A model generated the notes under the pieces. That model searched no databases and was not told the DNA's origin. It worked only from the letters and a program-made list of their open reading frames with translations. From Andreprevotia sp. IGB-42 (GTDB lineage Bacteria; Pseudomonadota; Gammaproteobacteria; Burkholderiales; Chitinibacteraceae), in the NCBI RefSeq assembly GCF_009848685.1, contig NZ_WXTX01000013.1, forward strand, positions 1 through 64,000: DNA of 64,000 nucleotides. Direction: 5' to 3'. Every line of letters starts with the position of its first letter. Positions within the stretch are counted from its first letter, which is position 1. Position numbers and translations under genes: made by a program. Of this stretch, positions 9,315 to 19,687 are shown piece after piece.

Positions 9315-10835
9315 TCAGCTCGGCTGGTACTGGAACAGGTCGTAACCCATTTGCTGCTCCACCAGCCGGGTGGCGCGCAGCGTCACTTCGCCATCCGGCG
9401 TCAGCACCGACAGTTCACGCAATGGCGCATACATGCCGCGCGCGGTGGCAATCTGTGCCGGCTGCTTGAGTGCAGGTACTTCCGGCATCAGCAATGCGGG
9501 CTGGTAACCGCCGTTACCGGTATTGGGCATCGCCACCTTCAGCAGCACGCCCTGCGCGCGCGCCGTCATGATCTGCAAGCCCATTTCGATCTGGCTTTGT
9601 TCGCCCTGTTGCAGCCAGCGTATCGAGGCCACCAGCCATTCATTCGAGAATGGCGGGCGCAGCGCCACGATTTCCCCCGCGCGCACACCTTCGTGTGGCG
9701 CCAGCCGGGTCTGCACCGCATAGCCGCCCGGGCTTTCGTTGAGGACGCGCCAGCGGGTGCTGGGCGGCTCTGTCGACGGTGCATCTTCGTCGATGCTGGG
9801 GTCTATGGGCATGGCACCGGTGCAGGCTGCGCTGGCATTCAGGCCCAGGCAGATTTCGATTTCCGCATCGGTGCGGATACGGTTGAACAGCCGCTTGGGG
9901 GCGATGGTCCATTGTCTGGAAACGCGTCGCAGCAGTTCCAGCCACATCATCGCCTTGGCACGGTCGTTGGCCTGCGGGATTTTCTGCTCCAGCGCGGCCA
10001 GCGCGCGGTGCAGCTTCTTGCCCAGTTCGATGGTATCGATCAGTACCGCCAGGCCGTTGTAGTCGTCGCCATTGCGCGCGCCCACGTAGAACGGCCCTTC
10101 ATCGCGGTCCAGCCGCACCAAGAAGAAACCGGCGGTGCTGGCCAGCTCGGTCACGCCCTGGAAATGGATCAGGTTGGCATAGTTGTCTGTCAGCTCGATC
10201 ACCTTGTCGAGCTCGGCTGGCGCATAGCGCTGCGGGTCGGCCAGCGCCAGCATCAACAGCCGCTTGTACTGCTGGGCAATGGTGATGTCTTCGGGCTCTT
10301 CCAGCAGCTTGGCTTCTGCGGCGTGGCGGAACAGCTGGTGCGCCTCCTGCCATACGCCATCAGGCAGGCCGGTATAGACGCGGCTGCACAGCTTGAGCAC
10401 GCGGTAGTAGATCAGCAGCGTGGTCTGGATCAGCAGCGGTATCTGCTTGTTGGAGCTGAACAGGCTACGCTTTTCCAGTTTGTCCACAATGGCGCGCTTG
10501 TAGCCATCTGCCAGTTCCAGCCACAGGCTGCGTGCCAGTTGCGATGCCTGGCGTGCCTGTTCCTTGAGCGGCAGGCCGGGCACGATGTAGATATTCTCGA
10601 ACCCGCCGTTGAGCAGTTCCAGCGTGGTCTTGTACAGATCCAGCAGCTTGACGCGGTCATCCGGGTCGATCTTGGTACGGTTACAGCTGGCCAGCGCGTC
10701 GTAGACCATGCGCCCGGCTTCCACTACGTTGGCCGTGGGCAGGCCGATCAGCCAGTCGCGCAGCTTCTTCGGGTCGGTTTCGACCATGCCTGCCAGTTTT
10801 GGGTCGATTTCCGGAAGGTTAAGCAAGAGGGACAT
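9315..10835 (-). CDS. Conserved hypothetical protein with PilZ-like C-terminal domain
   Basis: A 506-residue soluble protein. Residues 1 to about 340 are alpha-helical, rich in Leu and charged residues, without a recognised domain. The C-terminal part has the pattern WRVLNESPGGYAV ... VRAGEIVALRP ... WLVASIRWLQQ ... IEMGLQIM, which resembles PilZ-type beta-barrels that bind cyclic di-GMP, but the usual RxxxR motif before the barrel is not clear. ATG 10835 is chosen over the TTG three bases upstream. It overlaps the bioA stop by 17 bp, so the two are probably co-transcribed although no functional link is evident. Confidence 0.7.
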   Translation of the reverse strand: MSLLLNLPEIDPKLAGMVETDPKKLRDWLIGLPTANVVEAGRMVYDALASCNRTKIDPDDRVKLLDLYKTTLELLNGGFENIYIVPGLPLKEQARQASQLARSLWLELADGYKRAIVDKLEKRSLFSSNKQIPLLIQTTLLIYYRVLKLCSRVYTGLPDGVWQEAHQLFRHAAEAKLLEEPEDITIAQQYKRLLMLALADPQRYAPAELDKVIELTDNYANLIHFQGVTELASTAGFFLVRLDRDEGPFYVGARNGDDYNGLAVLIDTIELGKKLHRALAALEQKIPQANDRAKAMMWLELLRRVSRQWTIAPKRLFNRIRTDAEIEICLGLNASAACTGAMPIDPSIDEDAPSTEPPSTRWRVLNESPGGYAVQTRLAPHEGVRAGEIVALRPPFSNEWLVASIRWLQQGEQSQIEMGLQIMTARAQGVLLKVAMPNTGNGGYQPALLMPEVPALKQPAQIATARGMYAPLRELSVLTPDGEVTLRATRLVEQQMGYDLFQYQPS

Positions 10836-12162
10836 CAACGGGTTCCGCTTCGGTAGCGAGTGCGGCGTTCAGCGCCGCCAGTGTTTGTTCTGACAGAAAG
10901 TTTGCCTCATTGTCGCCCAGTACGTAAGGGGGCATGAAGTAGACCGTGTTGCCGATGGGGCGCAACAGTATGCCGCGTGCCAGTGCAGCCTGGAACAGGC
11001 GCAGCGCAAAGCCATTACCGGCGTCTTGTACCTCGAACGCCCATATCATGCCGCAACGGCGGAAATGCTGCACTTGCGGGTGTTGCGCCAGCGGCATGAA
11101 CAGCGCATGCCAGCGCTGTGCCTTGTCACGGTTGCTGGTCAGCACATCGTCTGCTTCGAACTGATCGAGCACCGCATTGGCGGCCGCACAGGCCAGCGGG
11201 TTGCCGGTATACGAATGCGAGTGCAGAAACCCCCGGCTGACATCGTCGTGATAGAACGCCGCGTAAATGTCATCGCTGCACAGTACCGCCGCCAGCGGCA
11301 GAAAGCCACCGGTAATGCCCTTGGACAGACACAGCAGGTCGGGCGTGATGCCGGCCTGCTGGTAGGCAAACATGCTGCCGGTGCGGCCAAAGCCCACGGC
11401 GATCTCATCGGCAATCAGCAACACCTGGTACTGGCTGCACAACCGGCGTGCCTCGGCGAGGTAGCACGGGTGGTACATCACCATGCCGCTGGCGCCCTGT
11501 ACCAGCGGCTCCAGAATGAAAGCGGCGATCTCGCCATGGTGTGATGCCAGCAGGGTTTCCAGTGCGGCAGCAGCGCGCAGCGCCACCTGCTCGGCACTTT
11601 CACCGTTGGCGGCGCGGCGTGCATCGGGGCTGGGCGCGCAGAAGTGCTGGCCGATCAATTCGGCGTATGCGCTGCGGAACACCGGGACATCGGTGACGGC
11701 CAGTGCGCCGACGGTTTCGCCGTGATAGCTGCCTTCCAGGTACACGTAGCGGTGCTTGCCGGCGTGGCCGCGGTTTTTCCAGTAGTGCGCGGCCATCTTC
11801 AGCGCGATCTCGGTGGCGGATGCACCATCCGAGCCATAAAACGCATGGCCCAGCCCGCTGAGCGCCGCCAGCCGTTCCGACAGCCGCACCACCGGCTCAT
11901 GCGTGAAGCCGGCCAGCATCACGTGTTCCAGTGTATCGAGCTGATCCTTGATCGCCTGCCTGATACGCGGCGCGCCGTGGCCGAACAGGTTCACCCACCA
12001 GCTCGATACCGCATCCAGGTAGCGCTCGCCATCCTGGCCATGCAGCCACACACCTTCGCCGCGCGTGATCGGGACCAGCGGCAGCATTTCGTGCCGCTTC
12101 ATTTGCGTGCAGGGGTGCCAGACGGCAGCAAGGCTGCGGGCCAGCAGGTCGGGTTGTGTCAT
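10819..12162 (-). CDS. bioA: Adenosylmethionine-8-amino-7-oxononanoate aminotransferase
   Basis: A 447-residue class-III PLP aminotransferase that makes 7,8-diaminopelargonate in biotin synthesis, using S-adenosylmethionine as amino donor. Family marks include WHPCTQMK near the N-terminus, GSDGASATEIALKMA, the cofactor-binding IADEIAVGFGRTG and the Schiff-base Lys in CLSKGITGGFLPLA. The gene stands apart from other bio genes in this window; no BirA operator was recognised upstream. Confidence 0.95.
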   Translation of the reverse strand: MTQPDLLARSLAAVWHPCTQMKRHEMLPLVPITRGEGVWLHGQDGERYLDAVSSWWVNLFGHGAPRIRQAIKDQLDTLEHVMLAGFTHEPVVRLSERLAALSGLGHAFYGSDGASATEIALKMAAHYWKNRGHAGKHRYVYLEGSYHGETVGALAVTDVPVFRSAYAELIGQHFCAPSPDARRAANGESAEQVALRAAAALETLLASHHGEIAAFILEPLVQGASGMVMYHPCYLAEARRLCSQYQVLLIADEIAVGFGRTGSMFAYQQAGITPDLLCLSKGITGGFLPLAAVLCSDDIYAAFYHDDVSRGFLHSHSYTGNPLACAAANAVLDQFEADDVLTSNRDKAQRWHALFMPLAQHPQVQHFRRCGMIWAFEVQDAGNGFALRLFQAALARGILLRPIGNTVYFMPPYVLGDNEANFLSEQTLAALNAALATEAEPVDVPLA

Positions 12163-12298
12163 GGGGCGTGGCGCAGATGGGAAGCAACGCCCGATTTTGC
12201 CATTCCCGGTGCGGCAGCGTCCGCTTATATCGTGCCTGCCCGAAAGGCCCCGGGCTGAAGGCCCGCGCCGGCACCTGGCCGGCAGGTATACGCCAGGT

Positions 12299-13648
12299 TT
12301 ACATCAGGTCGAACAGCGTGCCGGTGCTGCCGCCCAATTGCCCCATCTGCGAGTATTTCTGGGCCAGCGCCTGTGCCTGCATGGTCAGCGCCTTTTCCAG
12401 GTTGGCGCGCTTGACGGTCAGCGTGGCGATATCGGCATTCAGCGCCTTGCTCTGCTTCTGGATCGTGCCCGACGTACCCAGCACCGCGTCGATCTGGCTG
12501 CCCAGCTTGTCCACCAGGCCCTTTTCCTTGCCGCCCAGCAAGGCGGCGGTGGCTGCGGGGTCGGCAGCAACTGCCGCCTTCAGCTTTTCCGCGTCTACCG
12601 TCAGCTCGCCGGTCTTGCTGGTACTGATGCCCAGGCGGTTGAGGTTGAGAAAGCTGCCGTCGCTGCCGGTGCCGCTGGCGCTGTTGAAAATGCGTGCCAG
12701 CTGCCCCTGGATGCGGCTGGCAGTGCTGTCGCCCTGCAGCTCCTTGTCCTGCAAGCCTTGCAGTTTGGTATTGAGCGTGTTGTACGCACTGACCAGCGAG
12801 GTGATGTTCCTGGTGATCTGCTCGCTGTCCTGCGCAATGGTCAGCGTGGTGCTGCCTTTGCCGGTAAGCGTGAGGGTGGTGCCCGGCACTGCGTCGGTCA
12901 GCACATTGGTGGCGCTAGTCTTGCTGGTGCCATTGACGGTGAACATGGCGTCCTGCGCCGCAGCGGTTTGCGTCAGGCTCTTCTTGCCGGCCGGATCGAA
13001 ATCGAGCAAGCCCTGTACAGCGGCATCGCCACTGGCATCAATGCGCATGCTGCTGGCTGCGCCACCGGCCGATTTCAGGCTCAGCACATAGCCATCCGCC
13101 GTTTGCGTCACCGATGCGGTCACGCCGGCATTGGCGGCATTGATCGCCTTGGCGATGCCCTGCAGGCTGGTATCGCCGTTGGTGATGGTGATCGTCTTGG
13201 CGGTACCGGCAGGGGTGAAGGTATCGCCGCTGGTGGTACCCAGCTCGATCTTGATCGCCACCGGGCCGCCGTTGCCGATATTGGTATCGGCCTTGGCCTG
13301 CGCTTTGGCGGCCAGCACCTGTGCCTGCGCCAGCTGGTCCACCTTGATGGTGTGCGCGCCGGCAACGGCACTGCCCGAGGTGATGACGTTCAGCACATCC
13401 TTGGTCGATGACGTGGCCGAGGTAGATAGCCCGCTGCCCGACAATGATCTGGCCAGCGACTGGAACGAGGCCAGCAGGCTCTGCAATTGCCCCAGGCCAG
13501 AGAGCTTGGTCTTGTCGCTGGTGAGCGCGGCGTTGATCTTGGGCGCCTGTGTATTCTGCGATTGCATGGTCTTGCTCACCATTTCATACACATCCAGCCC
13601 GCTACTCTTGCTGCTGTAGAGATTGGTTGAAGCCAATGGGGAAACCAT
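12299..13648 (-). CDS. fliD: Flagellar filament cap protein FliD (hook-associated protein 2)
   Basis: A 449-residue secreted protein that caps the growing flagellar filament and promotes flagellin polymerisation. Family features are present: N-terminal helical segment (LDVYEMVSKTMQSQNTQ), a variable Ser/Thr/Ala-rich centre with hook-associated beta domains, and the C-terminal coiled coil (TLTVKRANLEKALTMQAQALAQKYSQM) that assembles the cap. No other flagellar gene (fliC, fliS, flaG) is adjacent, so it is an orphan copy here and may be either the sole FliD or a second, divergent one. A sigma-54 promoter lies 196 bp upstream. Confidence 0.92.
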   Translation of the reverse strand: MVSPLASTNLYSSKSSGLDVYEMVSKTMQSQNTQAPKINAALTSDKTKLSGLGQLQSLLASFQSLARSLSGSGLSTSATSSTKDVLNVITSGSAVAGAHTIKVDQLAQAQVLAAKAQAKADTNIGNGGPVAIKIELGTTSGDTFTPAGTAKTITITNGDTSLQGIAKAINAANAGVTASVTQTADGYVLSLKSAGGAASSMRIDASGDAAVQGLLDFDPAGKKSLTQTAAAQDAMFTVNGTSKTSATNVLTDAVPGTTLTLTGKGSTTLTIAQDSEQITRNITSLVSAYNTLNTKLQGLQDKELQGDSTASRIQGQLARIFNSASGTGSDGSFLNLNRLGISTSKTGELTVDAEKLKAAVAADPAATAALLGGKEKGLVDKLGSQIDAVLGTSGTIQKQSKALNADIATLTVKRANLEKALTMQAQALAQKYSQMGQLGGSTGTLFDLM

Positions 13649-14043
13649 GGTGTTACCTCGCTAACGGATATGCACTGCGAATTCGGGATGCGGCATGTCG
13701 TGGCAAGCCGCATGGGCAGGAATTGCCGGGCATTCTTGCCGGTACGGCAATGCCGTTCTGCCGTTCTGCCCCTTTTTTGGATACCGCCGTGCTTGTAAAG
13801 CCGCGGTCAATGGGCAGGCTGAACAATGCCTTACCCGTATATAAGCAACATTGGTGCCAATCCGGGCTGGCGCCCCGACCCGTTGCCGGGCGCGCCACTG
13901 CTTCCCGATGGCATGGGTCTGGTCATGCGTGCGTGCTGCATGACGTTCAATTGCGACAATCCGATGCCGCAGGCCGCTTTATGCTTATGTCAAGATTGAC
14001 CATGCGCTAGAGTGCTCACCGTGACCTGTTCGTGGATCGCCTT
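13649..14043. other. Divergent intergenic region between fliD and a membrane-TPR gene
   Basis: A 395-bp gap without a credible gene. It holds the sigma-54 promoter for fliD at 13844-13860, a short direct repeat TGCCGTTC near 13751, and AT-richer sequence before the plus-strand gene at 14044. An 81-codon minus-strand frame at 13653-13898 has no ribosome-binding site and no recognisable content and was not called. Confidence 0.6.
13844..13860 (-). promoter_or_regulatory. Sigma-54 (RpoN) -24/-12 promoter of fliD
   Basis: On the minus strand the sequence is TTGGCACCAATGTTGCT. It fits the RpoN consensus TTGGCACG-N4-TTGCW at every specified base except the G after GGCAC, with the required ten bases between GG and GC. 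Transcription would start near 13833, leaving a leader of about 185 nt before fliD. RpoN-dependent transcription of fliD is known in other flagellated proteobacteria, which supports the call. Confidence 0.75.
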
Positions 14044-15315
14044 ATGCGCAAAATCACCCCCTATTGGGAGTGCTTCCCCAGTTTTTTTGCTTATCCATTC
14101 AAGATGGATGCATTGCCGGCGCTGCTGTGCTTTTCCATCGGCGCCACGTTGCTGATCAGCGTGATGGGTGTCGGGATATTCAGCGGCCTTGGCCTGCTGA
14201 TGCTGACGATCGGTTTTTTCCGCTTTGCTTTCTCGGTACTTGAGCGCAGCGCACAGGGCTTTCTGTCTGAAAGCCTTGCTTTCCAGCCCGCTGAAGGTCA
14301 CAAGTCGCGACCGTATAAACATTTTGCCGCGCTGTTGATTGCCGGTTGCGTGATCGTTGCGGCAATTGTCTTTATCGGCCCCCGCTTTGCGCTGATACTG
14401 GGTTTGCTCATGATGGTGGTGTGGCCGGCCAGCCTGATGCAGCTGACCTTGTCCGATAGCCTTGCCGAATCGATTTCACCCGTGCATCTGCTGGCATTGA
14501 CCACGCAGATCGGCTTGCCTTATCTGGGTCTGTGGGCCTGCGTGGCGCTGTTGAGCGCCAGTTCCAGTGTTGCCACGTCCTGGGCGCCCCACGTGTTTGG
14601 CCATGGTTTCGTGGCCAAGTACGTCAGTGTGTTCATTTCCATGTATTTCATCGTGGTGATGTACCGCTTGATGGGTTACGTGCTGTACCAGTACCACGAG
14701 CCGCTCGGGCTTTATGTGCATCTGGAATCGGAAGCGGAAAGAACGCCACAGCAGGTCATTACCGATGATGTGGCCGGGCTGCTGAAAGAAGGTGACATGC
14801 AGGGCGCATTGGCCCGCCTGCGCGGCGCCACGCGTGATTACCCGGTGGATCTTGCTTTTCATGAACGCTATGTAAAGCTGCTACTGGCGATGGAAGCGGA
14901 AACCGATTTGCTGCGTTCTGCCGCAACCAGTTACCTGGGCTTGCTGGTAGGCAGCGGCCGGGCAGGGCAGGCATTGGCACTGCTGGAAAAAGTGCAGGTG
15001 CGCATCCCCGGTTTTGCGCCGCCAGACGGCACGACTGCACTGCAGCTGGCGCAGCTTGCGCACGAGCAGCACAACACCGCGCTGGCAGTCAGCCTGATCC
15101 GTGGCTTTGATCAGCGCTACCCCGGGCATGCGGATGCCGCGCGGGCGATGTTGCTGGCTGCGCGTATCCTGTGCGAACGGCAGCGCAACGATGCGCAGGC
15201 GCGCAAGATGCTCGATGCGTTGCTGACCCGTTATCCGCAACACCCGGCGTGTGAGGAAGCGCGCAAGTTGCAGCAGGTCATTGCCCGCCTGGGCGATACC
15301 GCCCCGCAAGTCTGA
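14044..15315 (+). CDS. Multipass membrane protein with C-terminal TPR-like domain
   Basis: A 423-residue protein of unknown function. Residues 1-220 contain about five or six hydrophobic segments, including one near 20-50, a pair near 90-130 and further helices near 145-205. The C-terminal 190 residues are alpha-helical and resemble tetratricopeptide repeats (LLKEGDMQGALARLRGA; GSGRAGQALALLEKV; ARKMLDALLTRYPQHP). The N-terminal region looks like a DUF4013-type inner-membrane protein, by impression only. ATG 14044 is preferred over GTG 14032. It stands alone between two opposite-strand genes. Confidence 0.75.
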   Translation: MRKITPYWECFPSFFAYPFKMDALPALLCFSIGATLLISVMGVGIFSGLGLLMLTIGFFRFAFSVLERSAQGFLSESLAFQPAEGHKSRPYKHFAALLIAGCVIVAAIVFIGPRFALILGLLMMVVWPASLMQLTLSDSLAESISPVHLLALTTQIGLPYLGLWACVALLSASSSVATSWAPHVFGHGFVAKYVSVFISMYFIVVMYRLMGYVLYQYHEPLGLYVHLESEAERTPQQVITDDVAGLLKEGDMQGALARLRGATRDYPVDLAFHERYVKLLLAMEAETDLLRSAATSYLGLLVGSGRAGQALALLEKVQVRIPGFAPPDGTTALQLAQLAHEQHNTALAVSLIRGFDQRYPGHADAARAMLLAARILCERQRNDAQARKMLDALLTRYPQHPACEEARKLQQVIARLGDTAPQV

Positions 15316-15357
15316 TGGCAGGGGCAGCGATGCTTGGTCGCCGGGTGGTCGTGGTGC

Positions 15358-16836
15358 TCAGGGCTTGAAAGCAGGATCGGCCATCACCCACTGCACTTCC
15401 GTTGCCTTGGGGTAATGCTGCAGCAGCAGACGCCAGCAGGATTTTGCCTTTCCAGGCTCACCCTGATCCCGGTAGACCCGGCCGGTGCGGTAGAGCAACG
15501 CCGGCAATGCGGGTTGATCTGCCGCCCGTTTGAGCAGCATCTGCAACAGTGCGTCGCAACTGGCTGCGTTGCCGCAGTCGAGCCAGCCCGCAGCCAGTTT
15601 GAGCCATTGGGGCAGTGTGAGCCTGGGCACGGCCAGACGCTGTTTCAGCAGCCACAGCCAGGCATCGGCTGATTCATGCATCAGGGCCTTGTGGCCGTGT
15701 GCTGCCAGCAGCATCACGCGCAGCGTGGCACGGTGGCGCAGACCGGTTTCGGTCTGCAGCCTGGCGCTCTTGTAGAAATCGGCAGCAAGACCGGCATCAT
15801 CAGGCTGTGCGTCGGACATGGCCGCATATACCTTGGCGGCGCGTTCGAAATCGAGTGCTGCCGACCATTTTTCTGCTTCCTTGCGTTGCGCATCATTCTG
15901 GCGGGCTTTTTCATCCAGGACCACCTTGTCGGCCGAGCGCCCGCCACGTTGCCAGCGATAGGCAGCCACCAGCAATGCGCCGGTCAGCAAGCCGGCAAAG
16001 TGTGCCATGTAATTCACATGGCTTTCCGCATCGCTGCTGTTCATCACCGCTTCCTTGAGCAACCACAGCGGCAGCACCAGCAGTGCCGGTGCGGTGACGG
16101 TGCTGAAATAGACCAGCACCCAGTAGAAAAAGCGGATCTTGCGCCGGCCATACAGCACCACGAACATGGCCATCACGCCGGCAATCGCGCCGGACGCACC
16201 CAGCGACAGCATGTACGGCGGCGCGCTGCCCAGAAAATCAGGGATGGTCGCGCCCAGCCCGGCCAGCAGATAGAACGCCAGGAACAGGCCGGCGCCCAGC
16301 GCCATTTCCACCGTGTAGCCAACGATGAACAGGATGATCATGTTGCCGGCCAGGTGCATCACGCTGCCATGCATGAACATATGCATGAATAGCGCTACCG
16401 GTTTGGGGTCACTGGCGCGCAGCGCGTATTTTTCGGTAAAGATCTGCTTGTATAACGCTTCGAACTGGTGGCGATTGGCGCGCCATGCATCGTGCCCCAC
16501 GGTTTGCAGCGTGATCACTTCATCTGCCGCCAGCCGGCGCTGGAAATCGGTATCCGCCTGCAGCGCAATGACCGTCAGTGGCCATTTTTTCTCCACATCC
16601 CTGCCCAGTTCGTTCGCTAGCCGGCTTTTGCCGCGCTTTTCCAGATCCTTGAGGTAAAGCGGTACCTCAAGCTCGTGCAGGCCCGCGTCGCGGTAAGCGG
16701 CAAAGGCGGCTTCGCGGCGGGCGTCGTCATTGAACTGCAGCCCGAAATAAATGAAGCAGCAAGCAACGATCAGGAAAAGCGTGATCCATGGTGGACGGCG
16801 CCAGTCGGGCTGGGCTGGCAGTGGCAATAGCAGCAT
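15358..16836 (-). CDS. Rhomboid-family intramembrane serine protease with C-terminal helical extension
   Basis: A 492-residue membrane protein. After an N-terminal helix and a soluble insert (about residues 50-140) comes a six-helix rhomboid core with HGSVMHLAGNM (HxxxN oxyanion motif), the catalytic Ser in LGASGAIAG, and the catalytic His in MAHFAGLLTG. The C-terminal 190 residues are cytosolic and TPR-like. Such proteases cleave transmembrane helices of substrates; the substrate here is unknown. The frame is open upstream to 17010, but ATG 16836 immediately precedes the first hydrophobic segment and the extension would run into the groE promoter region. Confidence 0.88.
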   Translation of the reverse strand: MLLLPLPAQPDWRRPPWITLFLIVACCFIYFGLQFNDDARREAAFAAYRDAGLHELEVPLYLKDLEKRGKSRLANELGRDVEKKWPLTVIALQADTDFQRRLAADEVITLQTVGHDAWRANRHQFEALYKQIFTEKYALRASDPKPVALFMHMFMHGSVMHLAGNMIILFIVGYTVEMALGAGLFLAFYLLAGLGATIPDFLGSAPPYMLSLGASGAIAGVMAMFVVLYGRRKIRFFYWVLVYFSTVTAPALLVLPLWLLKEAVMNSSDAESHVNYMAHFAGLLTGALLVAAYRWQRGGRSADKVVLDEKARQNDAQRKEAEKWSAALDFERAAKVYAAMSDAQPDDAGLAADFYKSARLQTETGLRHRATLRVMLLAAHGHKALMHESADAWLWLLKQRLAVPRLTLPQWLKLAAGWLDCGNAASCDALLQMLLKRAADQPALPALLYRTGRVYRDQGEPGKAKSCWRLLLQHYPKATEVQWVMADPAFKP

Positions 16837-16974
16837 GGAGCAGGTTCTTGTAGGGCTGTCGTTATCGTGCAGAAAGATAGGCGAATGGCTCGCCGTCCGG
16901 CAAGTTGCTTGGCTTGCGGTGTGGTTTGTACCCGAAACCTGCAGCCGGCCAAGGGTTTTTTTATGCACTCCGCT

Positions 16975-17004
16975 CTTGAAATGCAGTGGTGCCGTCCCTA
17001 TCAT
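16975..17004 (+). promoter_or_regulatory. Sigma-32 heat-shock promoter of groESL
   Basis: CTTGAAA (16975-16981), a 14-bp spacer, then CCCTATCAT (16996-17004). This agrees with the RpoH consensus CTTGAAA / CCCCATNT. It directly abuts the CIRCE operator, so heat-shock activation and HrcA repression are combined on the same promoter. Confidence 0.8.
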
Positions 17005-17030
17005 TGGCACTCGTTAGCATTGAGTGCTAA
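17004..17030. promoter_or_regulatory. CIRCE operator (HrcA binding site)
   Basis: TTGGCACTC, nine bases, then GAGTGCTAA. The inverted repeat differs from the CIRCE consensus TTAGCACTC-N9-GAGTGCTAA at a single base. Its placement across the expected transcription start would let HrcA block groESL transcription. Confidence 0.93.
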
Positions 17031-17104
17031 CAGCAGATCGCGGCCTACCGGCACGCGATCCCGATGTCTGCACATGCACAGATTTTCCAACAGGAGATTG
17101 AAAG

Positions 17105-17395
17105 ATGGGTATTCGTCCCTTGCACGACCGCGTCGTGATCAAGCGTGTTGAAGCTGAAGAAAAGACCGCCTCCGGCATTGTTCTGCCTGGCGCTGCAGCT
17201 GAAAAGCCGGATCTGGGCGAAGTCGTTGCCATCGGCACTGGCAAGCTCTTGGACAACGGTTCCGTTCGTCCGCTGGCAGTGAAGGTTGGCGACAAGGTCA
17301 TCCTCGGCAAGTACAGCGGCCAGTCCGTCAAAGTGAATGGCGAAGAACTGCTGGTTGTGCGCGAAGAAGATATCTTCGGCATCCTCGAAGCCTGA
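17105..17395 (+). CDS. groES: Co-chaperonin GroES
   Basis: A 96-residue GroES that forms the heptameric lid of the GroEL chamber. Family motifs: [16 protein letters not shown] at the start, the mobile loop [14 protein letters not shown], and the C-terminal [19 protein letters not shown] lies eight bases before the ATG. It is the first gene of the CIRCE/sigma-32 operon; groEL follows after an unusually long 179-bp spacer. Confidence 0.98.
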   Translation: MGIRPLHDRVVIKRVEAEEKTASGIVLPGAAAEKPDLGEVVAIGTGKLLDNGSVRPLAVKVGDKVILGKYSGQSVKVNGEELLVVREEDIFGILEA

Positions 17396-17521
17396 TTCCG
17401 GTTTGCCTTCGATCCGATGACTGCGTTGGCTGCGCTGCGTGTCTCCTCGCCGTACTTTGTGTACGGCTGCGTCGAGACTTGCTTGCCGCCTTGCCCTCGA
17501 ATCGAATGCTTCCCGGAATCC
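17394..17521. repeat. Long imperfect hairpin in the groES-groEL spacer
   Basis: The ends GATTCCGG (17394-17401) and CCGGAATC (17514-17521) are exact complements. Inside, TTCGAT pairs with ATCGAA, and the centre CCGTAC-N5-GTACGG forms a hairpin around 17450-17467. The element has no T-tract typical of terminators and looks like an intergenic palindromic (REP-like) unit. It may affect groES mRNA stability or groEL read-through. Confidence 0.6.
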
Positions 17522-17559
17522 TGCTGCACACCGTGTGCGGCAACCCCAGAATTCAATGA

Positions 17560-19218
<1,659 letters not shown>

Positions 19219-19257
19219 GTCCGGCTTTCCTGTTGTACTCCAGCTGTACTGCTGCGG

Positions 19258-19287
19258 AAAACGCCACCTTCGGGTGGCGTTTTTTTG
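19258..19287 (+). terminator. Rho-independent terminator of groESL
   Basis: Stem AAACGCCACC / GGTGGCGTTT closed by a TTCG tetraloop and followed by a run of T residues (19280-19286). This is 40 bp after the groEL stop. Confidence 0.95.
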
Positions 19288-19465
19288 TTTGGTGCCAGTT
19301 GGCCGGCTTGGCACGGCGGGCGCATCGATCCATGCAGGGCTTGGGCCTTTTGTCCATCCCCATCCCCATCCCCGTGCCATTGCACGCAGCTCAGGCCAGC
19401 CACGGCAGTGCGCCGGGTTTCACCACGTTCATCGACTACGCTGCAAGCAGGGCAGAGAGGACACC

Positions 19466-19687
19466 ATGCGCGATGACCGCAACGACCTGATCCAGATACT
19501 GGGCATGTTTGCCATCCGGCTGGCCATTGCCGCCGCGTTGCTGTATTTCGCCTACAAGCGGGACCTGACCTTGCTGCCGTTTGCCGGCGCGGCAGCAGCC
19601 TTCCTGATGGCCAAGCCATTGCTGGAAATCGGCCCGGCATTGTTCGGCCGCCTGAAAGTGGCCACCTACAAGGATGCCGATCACTGA
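19466..19687 (+). CDS. Small two-helix membrane protein
   Basis: A 73-residue protein starting MRDDRNDLIQILG with AGAGGAC just upstream. Two hydrophobic stretches (about residues 14-30 and 36-55) would span the inner membrane, followed by a short cytoplasmic tail. The longer frame that opens at 19127 runs through groEL and the terminator and is not real. No family was recognised. Its stop is directly followed, in the same frame, by a BRO-N-like reading frame. Confidence 0.6.
   Translation: MRDDRNDLIQILGMFAIRLAIAAALLYFAYKRDLTLLPFAGAAAAFLMAKPLLEIGPALFGRLKVATYKDADH

Noticed and set aside
9306-10856. 516-codon plus-strand frame
   Set aside because: It is fully antisense to the PilZ-like gene, rich in His, Gln and Arg as typical for shadow frames, and without a ribosome-binding site.
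13653-13898. 81-codon minus-strand frame upstream of fliD
   Set aside because: It spans the sigma-54 promoter and leader, has no ribosome-binding site and no recognisable content.
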